This document shows positions 1 to 8,986 of a stretch of 64,000 nucleotides of DNA, piece after piece (position 1 is the stretch's first letter; each line of letters opens with the position of its first letter). Below the pieces are notes generated by a model. That model searched no databases and was not told where the DNA came from. It saw nothing but the letters and a program-made list of their open reading frames with translations. Location of the stretch: the NCBI RefSeq assembly GCF_009908265.2, contig NZ_JAAATX020000003.1, positions 186,001 to 250,000 of the forward strand, in the 5' to 3' direction. The stretch comes from Paragemmobacter amnigenus (GTDB lineage Bacteria > Pseudomonadota > Alphaproteobacteria > Rhodobacterales > Rhodobacteraceae). The position numbers were made by a program, and so were the translations under genes.

Positions 1-1
1 T

Positions 2-523
2 ACGATCCGTTGCGGCGATATCAACCCTGTCGACGGAACCTGGACCTTCGTCGCGAAGGGAGGCGCAACCAAGACCATCGGTTTGTCTCCGTCGATCATC
101 GCCTGGGTGACCTCTCTGCCGAGCTACGACCGGAACAAGCTCGGCGCATATCTCTTCCCGAACAGCGAGGGCGGACCTTTCTGCGACTGGGATGCCGCGA
201 CGAAAGCTATCCAGGAGGCAACCGGCACCACGAACTGGACGCGCCACGACCTGCGCCGGACCGCAGCCTCTGCTCTGGAAAGCTACGTCGATGATGACTT
301 CCCGCATCACGAACTGCTCTCCCATGCCAATCCGGGCGATGGGCACCTCAAAGCCAAAGCCGTGGTCGACCGCCTGATGACCAAGCCGCATCAGAGCGGC
401 ATTGGCTTGACCTATCGGCCCGAGACGGATCCGGGGATCGAAAAGAGCATGCGCAAGCGGACGCGCGCTGCGACGGCGCGGTTGGAGCGGTACTATGACG
501 AATGCGCGATGATGGTTGAATAA
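2..523 (+). CDS. Tyrosine recombinase/phage integrase, C-terminal part, cut by window edge
   Basis: The open frame runs in from the left edge. It carries the box II signature RHDLRRTAAS (about residue 80 of the visible part), with the catalytic His and Arg of tyrosine recombinases. Family members normally follow this with a compact L-G-H motif and a Tyr about 30 residues later. Here the matching stretch reads ELLSHANPGDGHLKAK and the only late tyrosines are in LERYYDE near the end, so the C-terminus is atypical and may be degenerate or frameshifted. It marks the left side of an accessory region. The N-terminal half is outside the window, so activity cannot be judged. Confidence 0.72.
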   Translation, partial: TIRCGDINPVDGTWTFVAKGGATKTIGLSPSIIAWVTSLPSYDRNKLGAYLFPNSEGGPFCDWDAATKAIQEATGTTNWTRHDLRRTAASALESYVDDDFPHHELLSHANPGDGHLKAKAVVDRLMTKPHQSGIGLTYRPETDPGIEKSMRKRTRAATARLERYYDECAMMVE

Positions 524-552
524 ACTGTCGGGGCCAGAAGTCGTGGCTTGCT

Positions 553-1257
553 CTACCGCTCCGATGCTTCCTGCTTCCACGAATACCAGACCGTGGGACG
601 CATCTCATCCTCACTCAGAAAGGTTCGCGCAGAAAAAAGAGGAACTCCGGCAGCATCTTTGCAGACCAATCCCCAATCTTCGTCCAGGGCAGCTTGGTCC
701 ACGCCTCCTGCCCAGACCCCATTCGCGACTGCTGGAATGAAGTGATCACCGTTCTCGGTGAAATCCCTGCCCTGCGCCAAGCCCCGCAGGACACGCACCG
801 CTTCCTGATCGGCAACCGGCAAAAGCGGGCGGTCCAGCGCAACCGCACTACGCTCCACCAATCTTTCGAGAGCATGCAGGCAGAAGCTGGCCCGAGACAC
901 ATGATACCCAACACCCGTCCGCAGGCACCGGATCGCAAACCGGGTATAGACCAGCGCCGTTTCGGTGAAGAGGTCCTGCTGATCAATCTGGTTGCGGATC
1001 TGGCAGACATTGCGGACGAAGACGACAAGGCCTTCGTCGCCCTTCGCAACTTTCACCACGCCCTTCCGTGAAGCCAGTTGTTGCGCGAGCCTCTGTATGC
1101 CCTTCGCATTCGGCCGCATGTTCGTCGAGAGGCGGACAAGCGCTTCAACATCCGCTTCGGCCTGCGCCGCATGCGACATTGCCTGACGCGCGAGACCGCG
1201 TTTCAGGGCAGTGCGGAGGGAAGCGTTGGTCGCAAAATGGCTGTGCTGGATCTGCAT
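553..1257 (-). CDS. Hypothetical protein, 234 aa
   Basis: I do not recognise a family. The protein is soluble-looking and mostly helical, with no signal peptide or membrane segment. An AAAGGAAG ribosome-binding site lies just before the ATG. Its first residues, MQIQHSHF, resemble those of the long recombinase at 22229-24022 (MQINHSTF), which might mean shared descent or chance. It ends convergent with the recombinase fragment, 30 bases away. A cargo or accessory gene of a mobile element is the simplest reading; no function is assigned. Confidence 0.6.
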   Translation of the reverse strand: MQIQHSHFATNASLRTALKRGLARQAMSHAAQAEADVEALVRLSTNMRPNAKGIQRLAQQLASRKGVVKVAKGDEGLVVFVRNVCQIRNQIDQQDLFTETALVYTRFAIRCLRTGVGYHVSRASFCLHALERLVERSAVALDRPLLPVADQEAVRVLRGLAQGRDFTENGDHFIPAVANGVWAGGVDQAALDEDWGLVCKDAAGVPLFSARTFLSEDEMRPTVWYSWKQEASER

Positions 1258-1349
1258 CGAAACTTCCTTTCATCGGCAAATGGAAAAGCTCTCGTCCCAA
1301 ATCTGACTTTACGTGCTATGGGTGGCAAAACCTGTCACGGGCATTAACC

Positions 1350-2348
1350 ATGTCATTTACAAAAGCCGTCGACCTGCTTCGCCTCGCCGAAATGGCTACC
1401 TCGCGCCACTCAGGCGTTGGCCTCGGGGACATCGAAGAAGAATTCGGCGTCGACCGCCGCACCGCGCAGCGCATGACGCGGGTGCTGGAAGAGGTGTTCG
1501 ACACCTGCACCACGCGCATCGACGACGAACGTCGCAAATACTGGCGGCTCGACGGCAACGCGGCCCGTCTGATGCTCGCCCAGGGCATCCGCGACAGTGA
1601 ACTGGCCGCCCTCGAAATCGCCCTCCGCCGCGCCGAAAGGGATGGCGCGACGAACGAGGTGAAAGCCCTGAAATCCCTGCGAGACCGTCTGCTCGCCAGC
1701 ATGGCCCGCCCCCACGCCCGCCGCGCCGAAAGCGATGCCGAGGCGGTGCTGGAGGCCTATGGCTTCGCCTCGCGCCCCGGGCCGCGGGTGCGGACCGCCA
1801 CCCTCGTCCTCGAAACGGTTGCCGAGGCGCTGAAGGGGCCGAACCTTCTCACCATCACCTATGCGGGTGGCAGCAAGCCTGACGGGACCGAACGCACCGT
1901 AGAACCCTACGGAATGCTCCTTGGCACCCGCCGTTACCTTGTGGCCAAGGTCAAGGGCGGCAACGGACGCCTGCAGCACTTCCGCCTCGACCGGATCACC
2001 GCCGCGCGGCTGGAGGCCGCGTACTTCGCCCGCGACCCCGACTTCAACCTCGAAGCCCACGCCGCCCGCGCCTTTGGCAGCTATCATGCGGACGAGGAAT
2101 TCGCCGAGGTGGTCTGGCGCTTCGCCCCGAAAGCTGCAGCCGTGGCAAGGGAGTTCATCTTCCATCCGCTGCAAGAGGTAACGGAGGAGCTGGACGGAAG
2201 CCTGACCGTCCGTTTCCACGCCTCGGGGCATCTGGAAATGGCCTGGCATCTCTACCTCTGGGGCGACGCGGTCGAGGTTCTGGCCCCCGACCGCTTGCGT
2301 TCGATGGTTGCAGGTTTCCAGCGCAGGGATTTCCCCGCGCTGCCTTGA
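1350..2348 (+). CDS. WYL-domain transcriptional regulator with N-terminal HTH (paralogue 1)
   Basis: 332 aa. The ATG at 1350 is chosen because MSFTKAVDLLRLAEM matches the start of the paralogue at 33945; the upstream frame extension has no such match. A winged HTH occupies about residues 1-60 (EEFGVDRRTAQRM is the recognition helix). A WYL domain follows around residues 150-225, where the name-giving tripeptide reads RYL in GMLLGTRRYLV. A C-terminal WCX-type extension ends in LEMAWHLYLWGDAVEVLAP. WYL proteins are ligand- or nucleic-acid-sensing regulators and often control defence genes. It is convergent with the VIT-VWA gene, five bases away, so its target promoter is not obvious. Confidence 0.9.
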   Translation: MSFTKAVDLLRLAEMATSRHSGVGLGDIEEEFGVDRRTAQRMTRVLEEVFDTCTTRIDDERRKYWRLDGNAARLMLAQGIRDSELAALEIALRRAERDGATNEVKALKSLRDRLLASMARPHARRAESDAEAVLEAYGFASRPGPRVRTATLVLETVAEALKGPNLLTITYAGGSKPDGTERTVEPYGMLLGTRRYLVAKVKGGNGRLQHFRLDRITAARLEAAYFARDPDFNLEAHAARAFGSYHADEEFAEVVWRFAPKAAAVAREFIFHPLQEVTEELDGSLTVRFHASGHLEMAWHLYLWGDAVEVLAPDRLRSMVAGFQRRDFPALP

Positions 2349-2352
2349 TCCG

Positions 2353-4398
2353 TTAGGCCCTCCAGCGTGCGAAGATCCCTCGGGGCTCAGGCTGATCCCA
2401 AAGCCGCAGATGCGCCCAATCGGCAACCGGCAGACCTTTGAACGCCTGCTTGACGAAGCGCCGCGCCAGCCGGTCGTCGATCAGATCGGCGATCAAGGCC
2501 AGCACCACCGTCACCGGAGGCAAGCCCACAACCGCTGCGAAGTGGGCAATCGGATCCGAAGCCGAGAGTTCGGCAACTGTGTCCTGCTGCGTCTTGTCCA
2601 AACTGCCGACATTTCCTTTCAGAAGTTCGTCACACAAGGCATCCCAGCGAAGGCCAGCGAACATCTGGCGCAGGTGGTCCGGCGGAATGGTCGGGTTCAT
2701 GAAGGACCGAACATCCTCTCTGATGCTGGGCACCGCATCCCGGTCAGTCATGATCCGCATTCTGGAGATGGGAGGCGGTGCAGCAAATCTGCGCTTCGCA
2801 AATGACATGGAGGGCATCGCCGTATCGACAGACTGCGGGACGCCCGCAGCATACCGCGACGCGATCAACGGCACCTTGCGCTGCTGCGCCATGCCTTCGA
2901 CCACTTCGCCCGCCTCGTCCACCAGAACCAGACTGGTGCGATGGGTGCAAAGCCCGTGGGCACGCGCAAAATCTTCCGCTGCCTCTGCACCGAGAAGCGG
3001 CAAAGTCAAGGCTGCCGCAAAACGCCCCACAGCATCCGCGCCGCGCAACTCCATCGCCTCGGACCATTCCGCCGTGATTTCCACTCCGCCGCGAAGCGCT
3101 ACGACCCGCTCCGGCGCACCGGCAACAACCTGTCCGTCAGCCGCCTGACCACGCTGCCGCAAGGCCGAAAATGCCAGCGCAAGACTCGCGGCCACATCAT
3201 CGCCCGGCGAATAGAACAGCTGCCCGCCCGTCATGGCACAGAGCTGCCCGATGTTCGCATCCAGACTGCCCGGACCGACAAGGATCGCCGAAATCCGCGC
3301 CTTCGACGCAGCCAGCGCATCCACCGTCGCAGCCCAGGTCTGCCCGTCCGTCAGCACCAGAATATCTTTCGCCCCAGAGGCCAGTGCAGCCTTTACCGCC
3401 CCGTCGAGTTCGGTCCCGCCCGCGGGTTTCCTCAGCTTCGACACCAGTCGCGCTACCGCCGGCCCTTCGGCCCCGCCAAGCGGTCGACAGTCGTCGTCAA
3501 ACTCCCACAGCGCGATACGATCCGACCCGCGCAGCCGCCCCAGCTCCAGCCGCAGCCCGTCGCGCATCGCCTCCCACACCGTCAGCCCCCGCGGCCCTTC
3601 GGCCCTCGATCCGGTGGACCCCGAATGATCGACCAGAACCGCCAGATCCAGCGCGCCCGCGCCCGCCGCAACGGGCCGCAGACCGACGCGCACCTGCCGC
3701 CCGTCTGCCGCCACCCCCTGATGCGACCCGAACTGCCCACCCTGCACCACGATCTCGATCGCGGCATCCAGAGTGATCCGCTGCGGACCAGTGACCAAGC
3801 GTCCACCCAGCGACACCTGCCCCGCATCCACCGTCACGGAAAGATCGGCCTCGTGCCGCACATGCGCGCTCGTCACCAGATCATCGACCGGGGCCAGTGG
3901 GGACGCCCCGTACAATTGCCCCACCGTCACCGGTATCCGCAGGAACGGCCCGGATGCGCCCGCGGACAGCGGCACCACCGTCTCGATCTCGACCGTCACC
4001 TCCTTGCCCGCACCCAGGTTGCCGACCGACAGCGCATGCACCCCGCGCAGCACTTCCTCGTGCAGCACGGCCAGCTTGCCCTCGTCCAACGCAGCCTCAT
4101 AGCTGTCCCGTGCCTCTGCCTTGGGCTTGGCTGCGGCCACCAGAACACGGCCATCCACCTCCGCACGCATCCCCGTCACCACGGCATCAAAGCCGACCGG
4201 CATGGTCAGGATCGCCTCGATGGGCCGATCTTCCGCATTCACGAACCGCCGCGAGGTGCGCACCGTCGCCAAGCCCGCCACGATCGCGACCGCGATATCG
4301 GTCGCCACCAGCGGCACGGGCGCTGGCCTGCCGCCAGCAAACACCGTCAACCCGTCATGTATCGTTTCCAGCGCATGCCCGAATGCCGTGACACTCAT
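2353..4398 (-). CDS. VIT domain plus von Willebrand factor A domain protein
   Basis: 681 aa. The N-terminal part (about residues 10-140: RRFVNAEDRPIEAILTMP and later EAALDEGKLAVLHEE) is a vault-protein/inter-alpha-trypsin (VIT) domain. A vWA domain follows with the metal-binding MIDAS signature LVDHSGSTGS at about residue 255. The C-terminal 200 residues are not recognised. No signal peptide or sortase/anchor sequence is seen, so it is probably cytoplasmic. Bacterial VIT-VWA proteins are thought to act in protein-protein assembly. It starts three bases after the MerR-family gene ends, with AAAGGGATAGGGA before the ATG, so the two form an operon. Confidence 0.88.
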   Translation of the reverse strand: MSVTAFGHALETIHDGLTVFAGGRPAPVPLVATDIAVAIVAGLATVRTSRRFVNAEDRPIEAILTMPVGFDAVVTGMRAEVDGRVLVAAAKPKAEARDSYEAALDEGKLAVLHEEVLRGVHALSVGNLGAGKEVTVEIETVVPLSAGASGPFLRIPVTVGQLYGASPLAPVDDLVTSAHVRHEADLSVTVDAGQVSLGGRLVTGPQRITLDAAIEIVVQGGQFGSHQGVAADGRQVRVGLRPVAAGAGALDLAVLVDHSGSTGSRAEGPRGLTVWEAMRDGLRLELGRLRGSDRIALWEFDDDCRPLGGAEGPAVARLVSKLRKPAGGTELDGAVKAALASGAKDILVLTDGQTWAATVDALAASKARISAILVGPGSLDANIGQLCAMTGGQLFYSPGDDVAASLALAFSALRQRGQAADGQVVAGAPERVVALRGGVEITAEWSEAMELRGADAVGRFAAALTLPLLGAEAAEDFARAHGLCTHRTSLVLVDEAGEVVEGMAQQRKVPLIASRYAAGVPQSVDTAMPSMSFAKRRFAAPPPISRMRIMTDRDAVPSIREDVRSFMNPTIPPDHLRQMFAGLRWDALCDELLKGNVGSLDKTQQDTVAELSASDPIAHFAAVVGLPPVTVVLALIADLIDDRLARRFVKQAFKGLPVADWAHLRLWDQPEPRGIFARWRA

Positions 4399-4401
4399 TC
4401 C

Positions 4402-4746
4402 CTATCCCTTTGCAACATAGGCCCGCAGCGCCGCCTCGACCGCGCCCACAACCGTTTCAATGTCGATCGCCTCCGGGGAAATTCCCGGATCCACCCGCAA
4501 CTCGACGCCCCCCGCCTGAAGGATCGGCACGGCATCGTCGAAGGCCATCAGAACCTTGATCGAGCCGGGCTTCATCCCCATCCGGTGCAGCGCCAGATAC
4601 CGCTGGCCTTTCAGAACATGCGTCTCGTCATAGCCATCCGCCGCGCGTCCGGTCTTGGCCGCCGGAGGAAGGATCCCCTCGGCAATCAGGAAGCGGATCT
4701 GTCGCGCCGGAACGCCAAGACGTTCGGCAAGGTCATTCAAGGTCAT
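4402..4746 (-). CDS. MerR-family transcriptional regulator
   Basis: 114 aa. The start is placed at the ATG at 4746 (MTLNDLAERLGVPARQIRFL), seven bases after GGAG; a TTG four codons earlier is less likely. The N-terminal winged helix has the MerR pattern: first helix LNDLAERLGV, then RQIRFLIAEGILPPA, then a wing. No cysteine-rich metal site is visible. It probably regulates itself, the VIT-VWA gene behind it and perhaps the divergent phosphoesterase/ATPase pair. Two related 15-bp dyads lie in the 209-bp divergent gap. Confidence 0.85.
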   Translation of the reverse strand: MTLNDLAERLGVPARQIRFLIAEGILPPAAKTGRAADGYDETHVLKGQRYLALHRMGMKPGSIKVLMAFDDAVPILQAGGVELRVDPGISPEAIDIETVVGAVEAALRAYVAKG

Positions 4747-4761
4747 GTCGGGCTCCAACGA

Positions 4762-4776
4762 GACATAAATTGTGTC
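4762..4776. promoter_or_regulatory. Candidate regulator-binding dyad 1
   Basis: GACATAAATTGTGTC is a 15-bp dyad of seven-base arms around one central base, with one mismatch. It matches the dyad at 4805-4819 in spacing and outer bases (GACA-N7-TGTC). It lies 16 bases upstream of the MerR start, a natural site for autoregulation. Confidence 0.5.
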
Positions 4777-4804
4777 GCGTTTAACTCTCTGTCAAGCAGA
4801 ACGT

Positions 4805-4819
4805 GACAAAATTTTTGTC
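4805..4819. promoter_or_regulatory. Candidate regulator-binding dyad 2
   Basis: GACAAAATTTTTGTC is a perfect dyad with seven-base arms around one T. It starts 43 bases from the start of dyad 1, about four helical turns, so both would present on the same DNA face. It lies between the divergent MerR/VIT-VWA and SbcD/YhaN-type operons. Confidence 0.55.
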
Positions 4820-4955
4820 TTGATCTCGCAGCCCGCGCAAGTCCTAACTAGCCGGGCAGGGCGACAGATTCTGACACGACCCAAGTCTATTCATTAACCA
4901 AGGGCAGATTCGCCCCTCGAATCCGTCCGGCGTCACAGTCATTCAGGAGGCGACC

Positions 4956-6092
4956 TTGCCCCCCTTCCGTTTCATCCACTCTGCCGATCTCCACCTCGGC
5001 CGCCGTTTCGGTGGCTATCCCGACGACCTGCGCGGCCGTCTGGTCGAGGCGCGGCATAACGCGATCAACCACCTGATCACCGCGGCAAAATTCCACGACG
5101 CCGAGCACATCCTCATCGCAGGCGACCTCTTCGACAGCGAAACCCCGACCGATCCCGTCTGGCGGCAGGCCTTGGCCGCGATGGGGGCGAACCCGGCCCT
5201 TCACTGGTGGATCATCCCCGGCAACCACGACAGCCTTGCCGCAGAGTCCCTCTGGTCCCGCTTCCGTGAACAGGCCCCCGCCAACGTCCACCTCCTCGAC
5301 GATGTCGAACCCGTGGAAATCGCGCCCAACGTCTTCCTGCTGCCGGCCCCGCTGCCCCGCCGCTATCCGGGCCGCGACCTCACCTCCCATATGCCCGGAT
5401 GCGAGACGGACCCCCGCGCCTTCCGCATCGGGCTGGCCCACGGGTCGATCCAGAACTTCTCGGAAGAAGGCGTACGCGCCGAGGATACCATCCCGCCCGA
5501 CCGCGCCGCCACAGCACGCCTCGACTACCTCGCCCTTGGTGACTGGCACGGCCATGTCCGCGTCGGCGACCGGACATGGTATCCCGGCACGCCCGAACGC
5601 GACGCCTTCACCCATGACGGGCGCGGCACCTGCATCTGCGTCACACTCAACGCACCCGGCTCCCCGCCTCAGGTCGAAACCTTCCCGACCGGCCGCTTCG
5701 CATGGCATGACGAGGTGCTGCCCCTTCTTCCCGGCCAGAACGCGACTGATGCCCTCGCCGCCCTCCTGCCGCCGGACCGGGCCGACCGCCGCGACCATCT
5801 GATGCGCATCCGCGCCACGGGCCGCGCCACGCTGGCCGAACACGCCGCCCTGACCGAGGCCGCAGCCGCCGTCGCCCCGGACTTCGCATGGTTCACCCTC
5901 GACACCACCGCCCTCGAAACCGAGGTCGAAGCCACCGACCTCGACCAGATCGACCGCGCAGGTGCCCTGCGTCTTGCCGCCGACCGCTTGAAAGACCGCG
6001 CCGACGATGCGGCCCTCGACGGCGAAACACGCCGCACGGCTGCCGCCGCCCTCAACCGCCTGTATGGCTACCTGCGCGAGGATCGGGCATGA
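4956..6092 (+). CDS. SbcD/YhaO-type DNA repair metallophosphoesterase
   Basis: 378 aa. The start is TTG at 4956, five bases after CAGGAGG. Calcineurin-like nuclease motifs occur in order: HSADLHLG (residues 8-15), AGDLFD (about 60), IIPGNHDS (about 90), GLAHGS and GDWHGH. These bind two metal ions in Mre11/SbcD nucleases. The closest architecture I recognise is YhaO, the partner of YhaN. The ATGA overlap with the next gene shows translational coupling and a two-subunit nuclease-ATPase complex acting on DNA ends. It is divergent from the MerR/VIT-VWA operon. Confidence 0.9.
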   Translation: MPPFRFIHSADLHLGRRFGGYPDDLRGRLVEARHNAINHLITAAKFHDAEHILIAGDLFDSETPTDPVWRQALAAMGANPALHWWIIPGNHDSLAAESLWSRFREQAPANVHLLDDVEPVEIAPNVFLLPAPLPRRYPGRDLTSHMPGCETDPRAFRIGLAHGSIQNFSEEGVRAEDTIPPDRAATARLDYLALGDWHGHVRVGDRTWYPGTPERDAFTHDGRGTCICVTLNAPGSPPQVETFPTGRFAWHDEVLPLLPGQNATDALAALLPPDRADRRDHLMRIRATGRATLAEHAALTEAAAAVAPDFAWFTLDTTALETEVEATDLDQIDRAGALRLAADRLKDRADDAALDGETRRTAAAALNRLYGYLREDRA

Positions 6093-8683
6093 AACTCGTC
6101 TCCATCGAACTCTCCGACCTCCGCCGCTTCGTCGCCCCTGTCCGCATCGACGGCATCGGCCCCGGCCTGAACGTGCTCTGCGCGCCGAACGAATTCGGCA
6201 AATCCACCCTCTTCGACGCGCTGCAAGCCCTGTTCTTCCAACCCCACCGCTCGAAATCCAAGGAAATCAACGCCCTACGTCCGCATGTCGGCGGCTCGCC
6301 CTGCGTGACGGTCGAGGTGGAGCTGAGCGATGCCCGCTACACCCTGTCCAAACGCTGGCTAAGCAAGGCACAGGCCACGGTGCATCGCAACGGCAACCTC
6401 ATCCATCAGGCCGACGATGCCGAAGCCTTCATCTCGGCCCTCGTCCAGTCCGAAGGGGATGGCGGGCCTGCGGGCCTTCTCTGGGTGCGTCAGGGACTGA
6501 CACGGCTGGAAGGCGAAGGCGACAGCGCAAAGGAAAGGGACGCCGCCAAAGCCGCCCGCCGCAACCTGATGACCTCTGTAACAGGCGAGGTCGAGGCCTT
6601 GACCGGCGGTCGCCGCATGGACAAGGCACTGGCCCGGACCCGCGAGGAACTGGCGAAATACGTGACCGCAACCGGTCGACCGATGAAGGGAGGTCCACTT
6701 TCGGACGCCGAAACCCTCGTCGCGACCCTGACGGAAGAACAGGCGCGACTCGAGGCGACTGCCCGTCAACTGACCGCCGCACTCGCGCGCCGCCGTGACG
6801 TGGTGAAAGCCTTGACCAGCCTGACCGCGCCCGACGAAGTCGAGACGCGCCAGACCCGCCTCGAAGACGCCACTCGCGCCCTTGATGAGGCCAAGCGCCA
6901 CGCCGACACGCTGGGCAACGCGACCGCCGCACTGCGGGCGGCGGAGATGTCTCAGGCCACCCTGTCCGACCGCCTCTCGGCCCTCCACCGCGCCCAATCC
7001 GCCTGCGCAAAGGCAAAGGCCGATCTGCAATCCGCCGAAGCCACAGCCCGCGCCGCTAAGGAAACCAGCGCACAGGCCGACGCCGCCCTTTCGCCCCTCG
7101 CCGACGCACTCGCCGCTGCGCGCCACGCGAAAACCACCGCCGACGCCGAACTGGCCGAGGCGAACCGCGCCGTCGCATCCCTTGCCGCCGCCGCCCGCCG
7201 CAAGGATCTTGCCGACCGCATCGGAAAGGCCCGCGCCTTGCTGGAAAAGCGCGCGCCTCTCGCACTGGCCGCGACCCGTGGCCCCGACGCCAAAGCGCTG
7301 GCCGAGCTGCAAAATCTTTCGCAAGCCGCAGCACTCGAACGCGCCCTGCGCGACCGCAGCGCAGCCCAGATCATCTTCCACCATACCGGATCCGCCCGCG
7401 TCACGACAGGCGGCACCTCGGTTCCCGAAATACCCCTCCCGGTTCTGGCCGAGACCCGCTTCGACATGCCCGGCCTCGGCCACTTCACGGTCAAGCCCGC
7501 CGCCGGAAACGACAGCGACGATCTCGCCCGCGCCGAGGCCGCATTCACGACTGCCCTCTCCCGCTCGGGCCTGCCCGATCTGGCCACCGCGCAAACCGAA
7601 GCCAACGTCCGCGCAGAGGCGATAGCGGCCCTGCGCGACCTCGACACGAGCCTCACATCTCTCGCCCCGCAGGGCCTGCCCGCGCTCGAGGCCGAACTGT
7701 CCGCCCTGCCCGAAGCGGTCACGCCCCGAGAAGGCCTGCCGACCGTGGCCGAGGCCCAGAGAGCCGCCGACCAGGCGGGCATCGCCCTGCAATCCGCCGA
7801 AACGGCCCATGAGGCCGCGCGCGCCGAAGCCGAACGCCTCCGCACCGCCGAAGTCCGCGCCAGCGTGCAGGCCACCAGCCTCGCCAACGAACTCGCCCGC
7901 GCAGAAGCGGTGCTCGTCACCTTCGGCGAAGACGCAGAGGCCACCCTACTCCCGCAACTGGCCAGCGCCACGACCGCGCTGGAAGAGGCCCGCGCCAAAC
8001 ACGTCGCACTCCTCGCCACCGCCCCAGACCTGATCGCCGCCCAGGCCGCTTTTGACCGCGCCAAGTCGATCGTCGAAAGCGCCCGCAGTGAAACGACGCG
8101 GCTGGAACTGGAACGTGCCCAACTCGACACGGAAATCAAGATCCAGTCCGGCGCAGGCGTCATGGAGGAACTGGCCGACATCACGACCCGCCTTGCCGCC
8201 GCCACGGAGTCCCTTGCCACAATCAGCTTCGAGGTCGCCGTCCTCAAGGAACTCGCCGCGACCCTGGAGACCGCCCGCAACGAAGCCCGCGACCGCTATT
8301 TCGAACCCGTCCTCGCCGAACTGCGGCCGCTTCTCCGCATGCTCTGGCCGGATGCCGAATTGCGCTTCGACGGCGAAAGCCTGCTTCCCACGGCCTTGGT
8401 CCGCGACGGGCGCGAAGAGCCGCTCTCGATCCTGTCAGGAGGCACGCAGGAACAGATCGCCCTCCTCGTCCGCCTCGCCTTCGCCCGCCTCCTCGCCGCC
8501 CGAGGCCACCACGCACCCATCATCTTCGACGACGCGCTGGTCTATACAGACGACGACCGCATCGAAAAGATGTTCAACGCCCTTCACGCGCAGGCCTCAG
8601 GCCAGCAGATCATCGTGCTCAGCTGTCGGCAAAGGGCGTTCCGGGATCTGGGCGGGATGGCACTGACGGTGCGTGAGGGATGA
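6089..8683 (+). CDS. YhaN/SbcC-like SMC-type coiled-coil ATPase
   Basis: 864 aa from the ATG at 6089; the upstream frame extension overlaps the previous gene and is rejected. Walker A is CAPNEFGKST at about residues 30-40, the ABC signature LSGGTQEQIALLVRLAFARL lies near residue 775, and Walker B is IIFDDALVYTDD near 812. Between them are long Ala/Glu/Arg-rich coiled-coil segments (roughly 170-390 and 510-730). I see no CxxC zinc hook, unlike Rad50/SbcC but like YhaN. It should form the ATPase arm of a nuclease with the preceding phosphoesterase. Confidence 0.88.
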   Translation: MKLVSIELSDLRRFVAPVRIDGIGPGLNVLCAPNEFGKSTLFDALQALFFQPHRSKSKEINALRPHVGGSPCVTVEVELSDARYTLSKRWLSKAQATVHRNGNLIHQADDAEAFISALVQSEGDGGPAGLLWVRQGLTRLEGEGDSAKERDAAKAARRNLMTSVTGEVEALTGGRRMDKALARTREELAKYVTATGRPMKGGPLSDAETLVATLTEEQARLEATARQLTAALARRRDVVKALTSLTAPDEVETRQTRLEDATRALDEAKRHADTLGNATAALRAAEMSQATLSDRLSALHRAQSACAKAKADLQSAEATARAAKETSAQADAALSPLADALAAARHAKTTADAELAEANRAVASLAAAARRKDLADRIGKARALLEKRAPLALAATRGPDAKALAELQNLSQAAALERALRDRSAAQIIFHHTGSARVTTGGTSVPEIPLPVLAETRFDMPGLGHFTVKPAAGNDSDDLARAEAAFTTALSRSGLPDLATAQTEANVRAEAIAALRDLDTSLTSLAPQGLPALEAELSALPEAVTPREGLPTVAEAQRAADQAGIALQSAETAHEAARAEAERLRTAEVRASVQATSLANELARAEAVLVTFGEDAEATLLPQLASATTALEEARAKHVALLATAPDLIAAQAAFDRAKSIVESARSETTRLELERAQLDTEIKIQSGAGVMEELADITTRLAAATESLATISFEVAVLKELAATLETARNEARDRYFEPVLAELRPLLRMLWPDAELRFDGESLLPTALVRDGREEPLSILSGGTQEQIALLVRLAFARLLAARGHHAPIIFDDALVYTDDDRIEKMFNALHAQASGQQIIVLSCRQRAFRDLGGMALTVREG

Positions 8684-8986
8684 CCCTGTCGCGCACCCCT
8701 GACTGCACGCACGCATTGGAGCCGTCACGGGTTTCGGAAACGAACTCTTGCATGTGAAGCTCATGCCGGAACTGATGTTCAGCAGCAGCGCTAGGTCGCG
8801 TGGCAGTCGCCACTCAGGGAGACCAGAGGAGACTGTCAGGCGTAGCGAAGGCAAAGACTGTTTCGCAGACACGGCATCGACACTTTGGGCGGAAAGCGGA
8901 CGGTCGCGAACTTTTGATTGCAGATCGGAAAAGCAGACAGTCGCATGGAAGCCTGCCCCGGCCAGGACCGGAGCAGGCGCGACCGA
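8684..8986. other. Intergenic region, no gene seen
   Basis: Between the YhaN-like gene and the end of the catabolic operon I see no convincing coding frame. Apart from the stem-loop at 8951-8978 I find no repeat or RNA gene. Confidence 0.55.
8951..8978. terminator. Stem-loop after the catabolic operon
   Basis: GCCTGCCCCGG and CCGGAGCAGGC pair with one mismatch around a six-base loop, nine bases downstream (minus strand) of the last gene of the moc-like operon. There is no U-tract, so it may be a Rho-assisted terminator or an mRNA 3' stabiliser. Confidence 0.5.

Noticed and set aside
1068-1349. Longer N-terminus for WYL paralogue 1
   Set aside because: The extra 94 codons have no similarity to the paralogue, which starts at the equivalent of 1350.
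2941-4806. Long plus-strand frame of 621 codons
   Set aside because: It is antisense to the VIT-VWA and MerR genes, which have clear domains; composition is Arg/Pro-rich as in high-GC shadows.
6359-8280. Minus-strand frames of 483 and 442 codons
   Set aside because: They lie opposite the coiled-coil ATPase and are low-complexity Gly/Arg or Ser/Arg-rich shadows.
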